From JAJFVC01 sp039698075 (GTDB lineage: Bacteria > Planctomycetota > Planctomycetia > Pirellulales > Thermoguttaceae), in NCBI GenBank assembly GCA_039698075.1, contig JBDKTJ010000062.1, positions 3,129 through 67,128 of the forward strand: DNA of 64,000 bases, written 5' to 3'. The position numbers and the translations under genes are program-made. Under the pieces are notes generated by a model. The model saw only the letters and a list, made by a program, of their open reading frames with translations. It ran no database searches and was not told where the DNA came from. Below, in pieces: positions 23,836 through 32,576 of this stretch (its first letter is position 1; each line of letters starts with the position of its first letter).

Positions 23836-26201
23836 CCGTCGACAAAGCGCTCCTATGCGACGATGTTTTCGCCGACCTGCAAGACGACTGGGACGGCGCG
23901 TCGCGCTACCTCGCCCTGTTCATCGACGAAGCCGACCAGACGCTCAACGACCTGGTCGACGCGCTGTTGGCGCTCGAGGCCGGCGGCGGACGGGGGCCCA
24001 TCGAACAGTTGTTCATCGCCGCGCATCGTTTGAAGGGGTCGGCCGCGTCGATCGGATTGAATCGGGTCGCCAAGCTGGCGCACTTCATGGAAGACGTGTT
24101 GCAGGCGTTGGTCGACGGCAACCATCCGCTTTCGCCCGAAATTGCCGACGCCATGCTGGCTTGCACCGACGGCCTGCGGCAATACGTCGACGCAATGAAA
24201 GCCGGATGCCCCGGCGGCGATTCGTTCAGCGAGTTGGCCGGTCGGCTCGTCGTGGCTCGAAAGACGTTCAACGGGCAGGACCTTTCGTTGGAGACGACAA
24301 AAACGCAGGAAAACAGCACGCCGGACGACGCCGGGCCGCTCTCGAAATCGGAGTGGCGCCGGCGAGTCGCCGAGTCGCTGCTGGAGGGAGAGCTTGGCGC
24401 GACGTTGGTCGGACAGGTCGTTTTTACGCCCGGCTGTTCCCATGTCGGCCTGAAGGCGAGGCTGATCTACGAAAAACTTTCACGTCTGAGCGAAATCCGT
24501 TGCTTCGATCCGCCGGCCGACCAAATCGAAACGCGCGAACAGCTTGACGCCGTTCGATTCGGGGCCGTGACGGAGCGGACGCCGGAGTCGCTGGCCCGGG
24601 TGTTGCGCGTGGCGGGCGTTCAAGACATCGAGATCGAACGACTCGATTCGGAACCGTTGCCCTCCGCCGTCGCGGTCGAAGGCGACGCCGCCGAGCTGGC
24701 GCGACCTTCGATGAAGATGTCTTCGGAGCCGTCGGCCCACGAGCCTGTCGCGATCCGACACGCCGAGACGGTTCGGGTGGACATCGAGCGGCTCGACCGA
24801 CTGATGAATCTGGCCGGTCAATTGGCCATCAACAAGGCTCGGGCGTCCCAAATCGCCGAAAAACTCAAGCGGCTCACGTACGTCGGGACGGCAACGAAAA
24901 CGCTGGCCGGCGCCATGACGTTGCGCGCTGATCCGGAACACGGTCGAGGCGTCTCCGGATGCGTGCATCGCGACGCCGAGCTGGTTGCCGGGCAACTGGA
25001 AGCCATGACGCAAATCCGCGCCTGTGTGAACGAACTGTTCGAGGCCGTCCACCAATTGGATCGCGTCAGCGACGGCATCCATCAAAGCGTGATGGACGCG
25101 AGAATGCTGCCGATCGGTCCGCTGTTTGCGCGGTTTCATCGCGTTATCCGCGACATGACGCGCGCCAACGACAAAGATATCCGGCTGGTCGTCAACGGCG
25201 ACAAGACGGAACTGGACAAACGGATGATCGACGAGCTGGCCGACCCGATGATCCACATGGTTCGCAATGCGGCCGACCACGGAATCGAATCGCCTGCGGA
25301 ACGCGAAGCGGCGGGCAAACCGCGCCAAGGCACGATTGTGTTGGACGCGTGCCATCGCGGTAGCAACATCGTCATCCGCGTTTCCGACGACGGGCGAGGG
25401 TTGAATGCGGATCGCATCCGGGCGAAGGCCGTCGAAAAAGGCCTGATCGCCGCCTCGGACGCCGAACGAATGACGCGTCCGCAGATCCACCAACTCATCT
25501 GGCTGCCCGGCCTCAGCACCGCCGAACGCGTGACCGAAACGTCCGGTCGGGGCGTCGGCATGGACATCGTCCTTGCGAAGATCGAGGAGCTCAGCGGAAC
25601 AATCGAGATCGAGAGCGAACCGGGCCGAGGCACGTCGCTGATCATCAAGCTCCCGCTGACGCTGGCGATTCTTCCAAGCCTGCTGGTCGAGATCGGCGGC
25701 GACGTGTTTGCGTTGCCCTTGGAGTCGGTCGTCGAAATCATTCGCGTTCGAAGCGACGAGCTGTCCTCGGTGCGAGGGCTTGCGACCGTGTCGATCCGTG
25801 ATCGGGTCGTTCCGGTGTCGACGCTGGGCTCGATGTTCGATGGAGTCCGCCGCGACGGGCCGATCGGCGAAACGATGATTTTGACCGTATTGGCTGAGGG
25901 CGACCGCCGACTCGGGCTGGCCGTCGATCGCGTGCTCGGCAAAGAGGACGTGGTGATCAAGTCGATCGTCGAAAACTATCGAAACGTCGCCGGAGTCGCC
26001 GGGGCCAGCATTCTTGGCGACGGGCGCGTGTCGCTGATTCTCGATCCGCCGACGCTGATCGAGATGGCCTCGTCGGGCCCATGCGGCTCGCACGAGCGAA
26101 CCCGGCCGCGGGAGGCCGTCGTTGGAACGCCGCCCGCGGTTCGTTCTGTGTCGATTCCCGTAAACCATTCACCTGATTGCCCTGCGGCGATTCACTTTTA
26201 A
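23832..26201 (+). CDS. cheA: Chemotaxis histidine kinase CheA
   Basis: 789 residues. P1: an HPt domain with the phosphorylated His65 in AAHRLKGSAASIG. A linker of about 200 residues with a P2-like segment follows. P3: the dimerisation helices beginning VRVDIERLDRLMNLAGQLAI. P4: the ATPase with HMVRNAADHGIESP (N box), VSDDGRGLNADRI (G1), and TSGRGVGMDIVLAKIEEL (G2). P5: a CheW-like domain starting LPSLLVEIGGDVFALPLESV. All domains are present and intact. The start is ATG 23832 inside the end of cheR; the long open frame before it belongs to another reading frame of cheR. Confidence 0.95.
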   Translation: MTVDKALLCDDVFADLQDDWDGASRYLALFIDEADQTLNDLVDALLALEAGGGRGPIEQLFIAAHRLKGSAASIGLNRVAKLAHFMEDVLQALVDGNHPLSPEIADAMLACTDGLRQYVDAMKAGCPGGDSFSELAGRLVVARKTFNGQDLSLETTKTQENSTPDDAGPLSKSEWRRRVAESLLEGELGATLVGQVVFTPGCSHVGLKARLIYEKLSRLSEIRCFDPPADQIETREQLDAVRFGAVTERTPESLARVLRVAGVQDIEIERLDSEPLPSAVAVEGDAAELARPSMKMSSEPSAHEPVAIRHAETVRVDIERLDRLMNLAGQLAINKARASQIAEKLKRLTYVGTATKTLAGAMTLRADPEHGRGVSGCVHRDAELVAGQLEAMTQIRACVNELFEAVHQLDRVSDGIHQSVMDARMLPIGPLFARFHRVIRDMTRANDKDIRLVVNGDKTELDKRMIDELADPMIHMVRNAADHGIESPAEREAAGKPRQGTIVLDACHRGSNIVIRVSDDGRGLNADRIRAKAVEKGLIAASDAERMTRPQIHQLIWLPGLSTAERVTETSGRGVGMDIVLAKIEELSGTIEIESEPGRGTSLIIKLPLTLAILPSLLVEIGGDVFALPLESVVEIIRVRSDELSSVRGLATVSIRDRVVPVSTLGSMFDGVRRDGPIGETMILTVLAEGDRRLGLAVDRVLGKEDVVIKSIVENYRNVAGVAGASILGDGRVSLILDPPTLIEMASSGPCGSHERTRPREAVVGTPPAVRSVSIPVNHSPDCPAAIHF

Positions 26202-26213
26202 GGAGGATTGTCG

Positions 26214-26831
26214 ATGACCGAGTTGGCGTGTTCCGAAGACCTGAAACTGCGGCTGCTGCGACAACTGTTTGCGTCGGCGACGCACGACGCTTCGGCGGCG
26301 ATGTGTCGTTGGACCAACAGCCTGGTCAGCCTGACGCTGGACGAGGTTTGTGAAATCCCGTTGGAAAACGTGTGCGGCGACTTGAATTTCGGCGATGAAC
26401 CGCTGACCATGGTCGTGCTGAACCTCGAAGGCGAGGCCGGTGGCTCGCTGTTGCTGATGTTCAATGAGGAAAGCGCCCGAGGACTGGCGGCTTCCTTGCT
26501 CGATGCGCCCGTCCATCATGGCCCCGGCTGGAGCGAACTGGAGCAATCGGCCTTGAACGAGACGGGAAACATCCTCGGCTGCGCGTACGTCAATGCGATT
26601 ACGCGGCTGATCGACTACTCGCTCGTTCCGTCGACGCCGAATTTCGTCGTCGATTACGGCGCCAGCGTGTTGCAGGAAGCGATGTTGGGACAGGTCGCGC
26701 TGAACGATTCGGTGTTGATCGGTCGAACCCGGTTCCAACACCGAAACGAGGAAGTCAGTTGGTGGCTGCTGTTCGTTCCGACCGTCGCCCTGCGCGAGGT
26801 GATCGAACGGGCTTTGCTCTTGAAGGCGTGA
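26214..26831 (+). CDS. cheC: CheC-like phosphatase
   Basis: 205 residues. CheC family proteins dephosphorylate CheY-P and bind CheD. The phosphatase signature SxxxExxN is in LEQSALNETGNILGCAYVNAI, and the required Pro follows in LVPSTPNFVVD. Only one such motif is seen, whereas B. subtilis CheC has two, so it may be closer to CheX or a single-site CheC. The ATG at 26214 follows a strong AGGAGG (26201-26206) that begins on the last base of the cheA stop codon. It sits directly before cheD, matching the CheC-CheD pairing. Confidence 0.85.
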   Translation: MTELACSEDLKLRLLRQLFASATHDASAAMCRWTNSLVSLTLDEVCEIPLENVCGDLNFGDEPLTMVVLNLEGEAGGSLLLMFNEESARGLAASLLDAPVHHGPGWSELEQSALNETGNILGCAYVNAITRLIDYSLVPSTPNFVVDYGASVLQEAMLGQVALNDSVLIGRTRFQHRNEEVSWWLLFVPTVALREVIERALLLKA

Positions 26832-26867
26832 GACCGCGTCAACGGCTGATAATCGGAGTAGGGCAAC

Positions 26868-27362
26868 ATGGTTTCCTGTTTAACGGAACAGCGACGAGAC
26901 GAGATCAACGTCGGAATGGGGCAGGCCGTCTTTCATCGTGAGCCGGCCCAACTGACGGCGATTCTCGGCTCGTGCGTGGCCATTACGATGTTCTCGTCAA
27001 AATTGCGGGCAGGCATGCTCAGCCACGTTGTGTTGCCAAAGGCCGTTGAGAAAACGGCGTATCCGGCTAAATTCGCCGATACCGCCGTGCCTTATATGCT
27101 GTCGGCGTTCGAACGGCATGGGATCCGTCCCGGAGAGATCGTCGCCAAGATCGTCGGCGGCGCCTGCATGTTCGGCAAAAACAGTAAGTTCTTGGACATC
27201 GGCGACTGCAATGCAAAAGCCGCCGCGAAATCTCTCGAAGACGCCTCGGTTCGGTTGGTCGCCAGCGACATTGGCGGCGCCGCCGGGCGACGTATTTGTT
27301 TTGACTTGACAACCGGTGAAATTGTCATCGAATCCTCGGCCCATCGCGTTCGAACCATTTGA
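26868..27362 (+). CDS. cheD: Chemoreceptor glutamine deamidase CheD
   Basis: 164 residues. It deamidates receptor glutamines and interacts with CheC. The catalytic Cys36 is in AILGSCVAITMF, His53 in GMLSHVVLP and Thr30 in QLTAIL; their spacing (T-6-C-17-H) equals that of Thermotoga maritima CheD (Thr21, Cys27, His44). IVGGACMF and DIGGAAGRRICFDLTTG are other family blocks. The active site is therefore intact. Confidence 0.95.
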   Translation: MVSCLTEQRRDEINVGMGQAVFHREPAQLTAILGSCVAITMFSSKLRAGMLSHVVLPKAVEKTAYPAKFADTAVPYMLSAFERHGIRPGEIVAKIVGGACMFGKNSKFLDIGDCNAKAAAKSLEDASVRLVASDIGGAAGRRICFDLTTGEIVIESSAHRVRTI

Positions 27363-27465
27363 AAAACAGAATTCAAAAATGGCTGGCCGCACCGATGTTT
27401 CGTGATTACGAAAGAACTAATTGGCAATTGTTGATAAGTTTTTAACGGCAGGAGCTTTCATCACT

Positions 27466-27852
27466 ATGGCTAAAACGTTGCTGGTGGCGGATGATGCGGC
27501 GATCGTTCGTGAGAAGATCAAGGAGACGGCCCGTCGCGCCGGATGGACTATTGCGGGCGAGGCTCGCAACGGCAAGGAAGCGATCGAACGCTACGCCGCG
27601 ACCCATCCGACGGTCATGACCCTCGACCTGGTCATGCCCGAGTACGACGGCATTTACGCCCTTCGCGAAATTCTCGCAATGGATCCCAATGCCAAAGTGA
27701 TCGTGGTCAGCGCGCTGGGGCAGAAAAACATCTTGAAAGACGCGTTCAAACTCGGCGCCGCCGATTTCGTCGTCAAGCCGTTCGACGCCCAAACGCTCGC
27801 CAATACGATCGAGCAATTTGCGGTTCAGGAGGAGGCCGCCGCGTGCGCCTAG
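27466..27852 (+). CDS. cheY: Chemotaxis response regulator CheY
   Basis: 128 residues, a single receiver domain with no output domain. The acidic pair is Asp9/Asp10 (LLVADDA), the phosphorylated Asp54 in TLDLVMPEYDG, the Ser/Thr switch in VVSALGQ and Lys104 in VVKPFD. The start ATG 27466 has GGAG at 27451-27454; an upstream in-frame TTG at 27421 is not supported. It is the last gene of the operon, followed by a terminator at 27958-27997. The output target (flagellar motor or another system) is not in the window. Confidence 0.93.
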   Translation: MAKTLLVADDAAIVREKIKETARRAGWTIAGEARNGKEAIERYAATHPTVMTLDLVMPEYDGIYALREILAMDPNAKVIVVSALGQKNILKDAFKLGAADFVVKPFDAQTLANTIEQFAVQEEAAACA

Positions 27853-27957
27853 TCGCATTTCCCCAAGCGACGCGGCGATGACGCAAGAGAACGCACGGGC
27901 GGCTCCGACGTGACCCGCGATGCCGGCCCGTGGTGATTTCGAAAAATAAAAAAAAGA

Positions 27958-27997
27958 CCCCGGAGGCGTTCGTCAGCCTTCGGGGCCTTTGTTTTTT
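27958..27997. terminator. Bidirectional intrinsic terminator after the chemotaxis operon
   Basis: CCCCGGAGGC (27958-27967), loop of 8, GCCTTCGGGG (27976-27985), then CCTTTGTTTTTT on the plus side. An A-run (27944-27955) before the stem gives a T-run on the minus side. It separates plus-strand cheY from the convergent lipoprotein gene that ends at 28030. Confidence 0.8.
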
Positions 27998-28029
27998 GTC
28001 GAGAAATCTCGCCGCCGCACAGGTCGAGA

Positions 28030-28602
28030 TCAATAGCCCGTGCCGGGGCCCGGATTCACGTTGCCGACCATGTGCAGGTGGTCGTGGTCGATGTAGACGA
28101 CCTCTTGGCAATCCTCGTCCGTGTTCTTGTAGGGAAGCGGCCAGCCCACCCACGTCGTTTCGGTGAAGTGGACGATGCATTTGTAGTGGACGTGGTGCAA
28201 CTGGGCCGGACCGACCAGCGGATACACGCGCGGCGGGTCGATGTAATCGGAGATCGGTTCCTTCACGATCCGCACGTTCTGCCGTTGCGTTTCATACATC
28301 ATCGGCAGTCCGCCCTGGACCGGTCGCGCCTTCTCCAACCCACGCATCACTTCGTCGTCCGACGGTTCGTCCAACGCCGCCGTCGGCGTGTTCGGCGTCA
28401 AGGGGCCGAGCACCGGCATCCGCTCGTAACGCTCGTGCTCCCAGAACTTGTCTTCCGGCAATTTTTGGAAGTACGGCGATACGGGAATCGGAAAGGCGAG
28501 AATTCCAAGGTTCGGGCCGGCCACCGTGCTGCACCCCGATGCGCAGACCAGCGACAACAGCCCGAGAACCCCAATGGCGACACATGCGTGTTTCGTGGAC
28601 AT
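28030..28602 (-). CDS. Planctomycete-specific lipoprotein, function unknown
   Basis: 190 residues. The lipobox VCASGC puts the lipidated Cys at residue 24. The rest is rich in Pro, Tyr and His: PRVYPLVGPAQLHHVHYKC, FTETTWVGWPLPYK, EVVYIDHDHLHMVGNVNP. I recall closely similar C-termini in many planctomycete proteins with no assigned function. The clustered His (HHVHYK, HDHLH) could bind metal, but that is only a suggestion. A single minus-strand gene, ending at the shared terminator. Confidence 0.75.
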   Translation of the reverse strand: MSTKHACVAIGVLGLLSLVCASGCSTVAGPNLGILAFPIPVSPYFQKLPEDKFWEHERYERMPVLGPLTPNTPTAALDEPSDDEVMRGLEKARPVQGGLPMMYETQRQNVRIVKEPISDYIDPPRVYPLVGPAQLHHVHYKCIVHFTETTWVGWPLPYKNTDEDCQEVVYIDHDHLHMVGNVNPGPGTGY

Positions 28603-28696
28603 CCCTGTCTCCTCGACTGAATAGATGGGACCGAGCCCATGCTACACTCTTATCGTGTTAAAATGTGCCGGACTTGCGGGTTTTTTGGATTGCACC

Positions 28697-28740
28697 GAAA
28701 AAAACAGGACTGGGAACCGATGGTCAGCTCCCAGTCCTGT
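28697..28740 (-). terminator. Intrinsic terminator of the BON-domain gene
   Basis: ACAGGACTGGGA (28704-28715) and TCCCAGTCCTGT (28729-28740) form a perfect 12-bp stem. Read on the minus strand it is followed by a run of T (complement of the A-run 28698-28704). It lies 34 bp after the BON gene stop codon. Confidence 0.85.
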
Positions 28741-28773
28741 CGCGGGTTAACGATCTTCGTTGAATAACCTAGC

Positions 28774-29646
28774 TTAACGGCGCCAGCAACTGGCCGGTTG
28801 ATCTTTGAAGTCCAAGAACCACCAGCCATCGTCCCATTCCAACGTCACTTTCCGCCATCCCATCGGGACTTGCGGATAGGGATAGAACGGGCCGATGTAC
28901 GGCCAGGCCGTCGGCGAATACTGCTTCGGATAGGTCACGGCCGCGTAGTTCGGGTAAGCGGCGTAGCTTGGCCAAGCGTAGTTGGGCATGTTCGGCTGAT
29001 CGCATCGGGCCGGAGCCGCGCCAGCGCCATTGGCCGCCGTGTACATCGGCAACGGGCCGCCGTTGGGCGCGCTCGGACCGCGAGCCGATTGCATCGCCAC
29101 TTGGGTTTGGGCCATCGGCTTGACGCGACTCGGTACGGCCATCGGTTGCGGGACTTCCGTCGATTCCTCGGCCGAGACCGTGCGGGCCGACGTCGCGCTG
29201 AACGAGCTAGCCACCTGATCCGCTTGGCCGGCGCTCGGTTGTTCGGCGTGACGGCCGATCATGCCGCCCAGCCGCTGGGTCCAGCTTTTGCTCGCTTTTT
29301 GGTCGCGGAGCGGATTTTGCGTCGAGCTGTCCGCGGTTTGGGCCTGCGAGGCCTCCTCGGTCGCGCTGTCCGAAGCAACGGTCAGGTCATTGACCACTCG
29401 GTTCACGCCAGGCGTCTGAAACACCAGCCGCAGGGCTGTGTTCATCTGGGTTTGGTCGGAGACTCGACCCCGAACCCAGGCGGTTCCGTCTTGAAACTTC
29501 ACCCCAATTTTGTAGTCGGTCAGTTGGCCGCTGCTGCGCAGATTCTTTGCAATCTGCTCGGCAACCTCTTGGTTGCCGGCCAGGGCCAGTGTTGGGACGA
29601 CCGCCATCAAAGCAGCCATCGCGATACCCGTGACAATTCGTCGCAT
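28774..29646 (-). CDS. BON-domain secreted protein
   Basis: 290 residues with a signal peptide (AMAALMAVVPTLALA). Residues about 25-90 form a BON (OsmY-like) domain: VAEQIAKNLRSSGQLTDYKIGVKFQDGT at the start and GRVSDQTQMNTALRLV, GVNRVVNDLTV near the end. The middle is low-complexity (Ser, Thr, Gln, Ala). The C-terminus is Pro/Tyr/Trp-rich (YAWPSYAAYPNYAAVTYP and WRKVTLEWDDGWWFLDF). BON domains are thought to bind membranes or polysaccharides. The start ATG 29646 has AGGAGGG just upstream; the longer frame to 29814 is not supported. Confidence 0.8.
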   Translation of the reverse strand: MRRIVTGIAMAALMAVVPTLALAGNQEVAEQIAKNLRSSGQLTDYKIGVKFQDGTAWVRGRVSDQTQMNTALRLVFQTPGVNRVVNDLTVASDSATEEASQAQTADSSTQNPLRDQKASKSWTQRLGGMIGRHAEQPSAGQADQVASSFSATSARTVSAEESTEVPQPMAVPSRVKPMAQTQVAMQSARGPSAPNGGPLPMYTAANGAGAAPARCDQPNMPNYAWPSYAAYPNYAAVTYPKQYSPTAWPYIGPFYPYPQVPMGWRKVTLEWDDGWWFLDFKDQPASCWRR

Positions 29647-29965
29647 GTTATCCCTCCTCTGAAGATCACGCCCGCGGACAATTTTCCTCGGGAAAATAGG
29701 TAACGTTGGCATGGCCGGAAAAGCTCCGAAATCTGCGGAGCATTGGCAAGGAGGACCTGTCGCGCCGCATCCTAAGCACGGCGGACAGGATTGCGGAGTC
29801 GCCCCCCTTGGCAACCGCCGAATCCGAACTGTTTTCTGCCTGAATATAGGTTTCGGTTGCTGGTTCTACCGAAAGGAGGCTTTTTTTCGATTTTGATGGT
29901 CTGCACGGTCGTAGGGGAGCTTCCGACCGGCAATCTGGAGAGTTTGGCGGAAGAAATCCGGCAAC
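29647..29965. other. Intergenic region, no supported gene
   Basis: About 320 bp between the BON gene start and the end of the small membrane protein gene. A plus-strand frame at 29711-29896 starts without a ribosome site and does not look protein-like. The region should hold the BON promoter on the minus strand; I saw no clear hexamer pair. Confidence 0.5.
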
Positions 29966-30244
29966 TTACCAGGTCGCGGCTTCGCGGCCTTTCCGGAAGT
30001 CGCACGTAACCGTCAAAATCATGGTCGCCAATGTGGCGCAGCAGAGTAGCCAGCAGCCCGGGCCGATCGTAAATGCGGCCACAGTAACACCACCCATGAG
30101 AGGCAGCGCCACAAAGAATAGGTATTGCCCAACGGTCTGAATCTTAGACCCTTCGCTCAGTCGGGCAGTCCAAGCGCTGAAAAAGCCGAACAGTTGCACA
30201 GCGATCAAAAGCCACGCGATCGTGGAGAAGTCGAGTCCGTTCAT
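29966..30244 (-). CDS. Small membrane protein, three predicted segments
   Basis: 92 residues from ATG 30244. Hydrophobic stretches are STIAWLLIAVQLFGFFSAW, then QYLFFVALPLMGGVTVAAF, and CWLLCCATLATMILTV, so it crosses the membrane about three times. It ends in a short basic tail (DFRKGREAATW). AAAGGA lies about 12 nt upstream of the start. No family recognised. Codon use looks like its neighbours. A longer start at 30286 is possible. Confidence 0.55.
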   Translation of the reverse strand: MNGLDFSTIAWLLIAVQLFGFFSAWTARLSEGSKIQTVGQYLFFVALPLMGGVTVAAFTIGPGCWLLCCATLATMILTVTCDFRKGREAATW

Positions 30245-30429
30245 GGGGGCGGCAGATTCCTTTCTGTCGCCACGCATGGTAGCCACTTACCGAGAGTGCA
30301 GGAATACCAATTTTGTACGCATGACACCTTGAAGTGGTATCATGCGTGCCCCCCCTAGTATTGCTGCGATTTCAACGACAGGCCGTTTTCGCGGACGAGT
30401 CTCCACGTATTTTTGCGTTGAAATGCGTG

Positions 30430-32331
30430 TTACTTGATTAGCTTTTTGATCTCCGGTTCGGCATCCGCGATGGCCACGTTGCGGCTGACCACGTTGCCCT
30501 GTTGGTCGATCAGGATCATGGTCGGGACGGTCAGGATGCCCAGCGAATTGGCGGGCCGGCTGTCCAGACCGCCTTCCTCATAGATTTGCTGCCACGGCAG
30601 CGGATTTTCGGCCAGATAGGCGTTCAGGTCCTTGATGTTGTTGTCGAGGCTGACGCCAATCACGGTGAACGAGCGGCCGTATTTGTTCAAAAGTTCCTTC
30701 AACGTGGCCATGTCGGCCTTCGAGGGGTTGGACCAAGTGGCCCAGTATTGGACCAACACCACCTTGCCGCGGTAGTCGTCCAAATTGACGCTGCCGCCCG
30801 CCGGGGTTTTGCCCGTCAACGAAATCGGCTTGCCGACCGAATCGAGCCGCAGTTGGGCCCCGGCCGCTTTTTTGGCCGCCGGCGAGTCTCGGAACTCTTG
30901 AACGATCCGGCCGTACCACTTCTTGGCGTCGTCATCCTGGCCGGAAAACTCCTGGCTGATGGCCAACTGGAGCATGGCTTCGGCGGCGTCGGGGGCGGTC
31001 GGATCATCGCGGACGAACTGTTCGAGCTTTTTGAGCCACTCCGATTGGATCTTCGAGTAGTCGGCCTTCGGCGCCTGCATGCTCAACGCGTAGGCGGCCG
31101 TCATTTGGCGGAACTTCACGTAGCTGGCCAGCGTTTTGTCCTGACCGTCCTTGTTGAGTTTCTCAAACAATTTTTTCAAGCGATCGGCCCCGTCGGGACA
31201 CGTGCCCGACTGAACGGCCGCGCCGATCATGTCGGCCAGTTGCCGAATCCACATCGTGCGATCCTCGGGGCTTTTCGCCGCCGCGGCGATCTGTTCGAGC
31301 AGTTCGGCCCTTTGGCCCAGCACGCGGCTTTGTTGCTCGGGCGTGGCGGCTTTGGCGCTCTCGCGATCCAGCGTTTCGAGATCCGCCAGCAGTTTTTGAG
31401 ATTGCGAACCGTCGCCGCCGGCGGCGGTGGACTCGCCGTGACGCGCCAGGGCCGTTCGGAAGAAGAATCCGGTCGATGCGGCGGCCTGTTCTTCGCCGTT
31501 CGGCACGGGCATGTCGATGACGCGCCAGACGTCGCCGACCTGGACCAGCGTGCCGATCTGGACTTGGCCGTGGCGAGAACCTTCGGCCACGATGGCCATC
31601 ACGTTCTCGTAGACCCGCAAATCCTTGGTCGATTGTTCGGTTCCGGCCGGCACCACGCCCGGTCGATTGGCGCTGAATTGCACCCAACCGGTGTCGCGGC
31701 CGATGGTTTTTTGCCGGGCGGTCATCGGCTTGAAGCCCGCCACGGCCTTGTCGGTCTTCTCGGCGATGCTTTCGGCCCGGGCCTTGCCCAATCCGAGCGT
31801 CTTCAACTCGGCCGGGGTCAGCACCAATCGGGCGAAACGATCGGCGTCGTGCGTGGCGATGGCCGCGATCACTTCGGCCGTAACCTCTTCCGCCGAAATG
31901 GATTTCCACGAGTCGATCACCCCGTCCTCATTGGCGTCGATGGCCCAGCGGCTGCCGCCGGTGTGAAACCAGCGGTATTGGTCGGGCTTGCCGTTGAAGT
32001 TCGAGTCGATGTCGCGATAGACCTCCAGACCGTCCTTATAATAGCTCCACTGATCCACGACATTGTCGTTGTTGGTGTCGACAAACCTGCGCAGAATGAC
32101 GCCGTCGGGGCTTTCAATGATCCAACCCACCCGGCCGTCGAGCTTCTTGGCCTGAATCTTGCACTTGGCGATCTCTTCCGGACCGGGCCGATCGTAGTCG
32201 ACGCCTGACTGGACCGGCATAAGCTTCAACGCTTGTTCGGCGGAAGGCGAAGCCGCCCAAGAACCCAAAGGTTGCCACACAATGGCCAGCACGAACATCC
32301 ACCAACTCATTTGAACGCAACGGCATCGCAT
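30430..32331 (-). CDS. Secreted redoxin-like protein lacking CxxC, with calcium-loop-like repeats
   Basis: 633 residues with a signal peptide (FVLAIVWQPLGSWA). Residues 85-93, 109-117 and 132-140 each fit the loop pattern DxNxDxxxD (for example DANEDGVIDSW), as in EF-hand-like calcium-binding repeats. Central helices carry TPR-like segments (about 440-500). The C-terminal 130 residues are a TlpA/AhpC-TSA-like thioredoxin fold (YRGKVVLVQYWATWSNPSKADM), with the cis-Pro block TVPTMILIDQQGNVV. Where thiol enzymes have WCxxC this protein has WSNPS (Ser534, Ser537), so a thiol-redox reaction is not expected. The hairpin at 32351-32370 lies just upstream of the start. Confidence 0.78.
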   Translation of the reverse strand: MRCRCVQMSWWMFVLAIVWQPLGSWAASPSAEQALKLMPVQSGVDYDRPGPEEIAKCKIQAKKLDGRVGWIIESPDGVILRRFVDTNNDNVVDQWSYYKDGLEVYRDIDSNFNGKPDQYRWFHTGGSRWAIDANEDGVIDSWKSISAEEVTAEVIAAIATHDADRFARLVLTPAELKTLGLGKARAESIAEKTDKAVAGFKPMTARQKTIGRDTGWVQFSANRPGVVPAGTEQSTKDLRVYENVMAIVAEGSRHGQVQIGTLVQVGDVWRVIDMPVPNGEEQAAASTGFFFRTALARHGESTAAGGDGSQSQKLLADLETLDRESAKAATPEQQSRVLGQRAELLEQIAAAAKSPEDRTMWIRQLADMIGAAVQSGTCPDGADRLKKLFEKLNKDGQDKTLASYVKFRQMTAAYALSMQAPKADYSKIQSEWLKKLEQFVRDDPTAPDAAEAMLQLAISQEFSGQDDDAKKWYGRIVQEFRDSPAAKKAAGAQLRLDSVGKPISLTGKTPAGGSVNLDDYRGKVVLVQYWATWSNPSKADMATLKELLNKYGRSFTVIGVSLDNNIKDLNAYLAENPLPWQQIYEEGGLDSRPANSLGILTVPTMILIDQQGNVVSRNVAIADAEPEIKKLIK

Positions 32332-32350
32332 CGGTAGGTTCCTTCCCTCA

Positions 32351-32370
32351 AGAGATCGCGTTTGATCTCT
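32351..32370 (-). promoter_or_regulatory. Hairpin upstream of the redoxin-like gene
   Basis: AGAGATC, six-base loop, GATCTCT: a perfect 7-bp stem 19 nt before the start codon and just upstream of the GGGAAGGA ribosome site. It could affect translation or mark the end of an upstream transcript. Confidence 0.3.
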
Positions 32371-32521
32371 TTCAGTTTCGGCTTGTCCGAGCGCGAAATA
32401 TGAGCCGATTGCGTAGGCTTTTCCGGTTGCAAGGAATTTACCGGAGGAAGATCGTCGCCATCGGTCCCGTGGGCTGTTGATATGCGCAATCTAGATGGCA
32501 TGCGTAGATTGGGTAGTGCAC

Positions 32522-32546
32522 CATGACCACGTCTGCTGTGGCCATG
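32522..32546. repeat. 25-nt CATG-to-CATG palindrome, copy 3
   Basis: CATGACCAC, seven-base loop, GTGGCCATG; one mismatch in the stem. It lies 30 bp after the stop codon of nrdJ, in the same position relative to a gene end as the other two copies. Confidence 0.65.
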
Positions 32547-32576
32547 GACGCTCGCCGCACCCAAGTGAGGCGTGTT

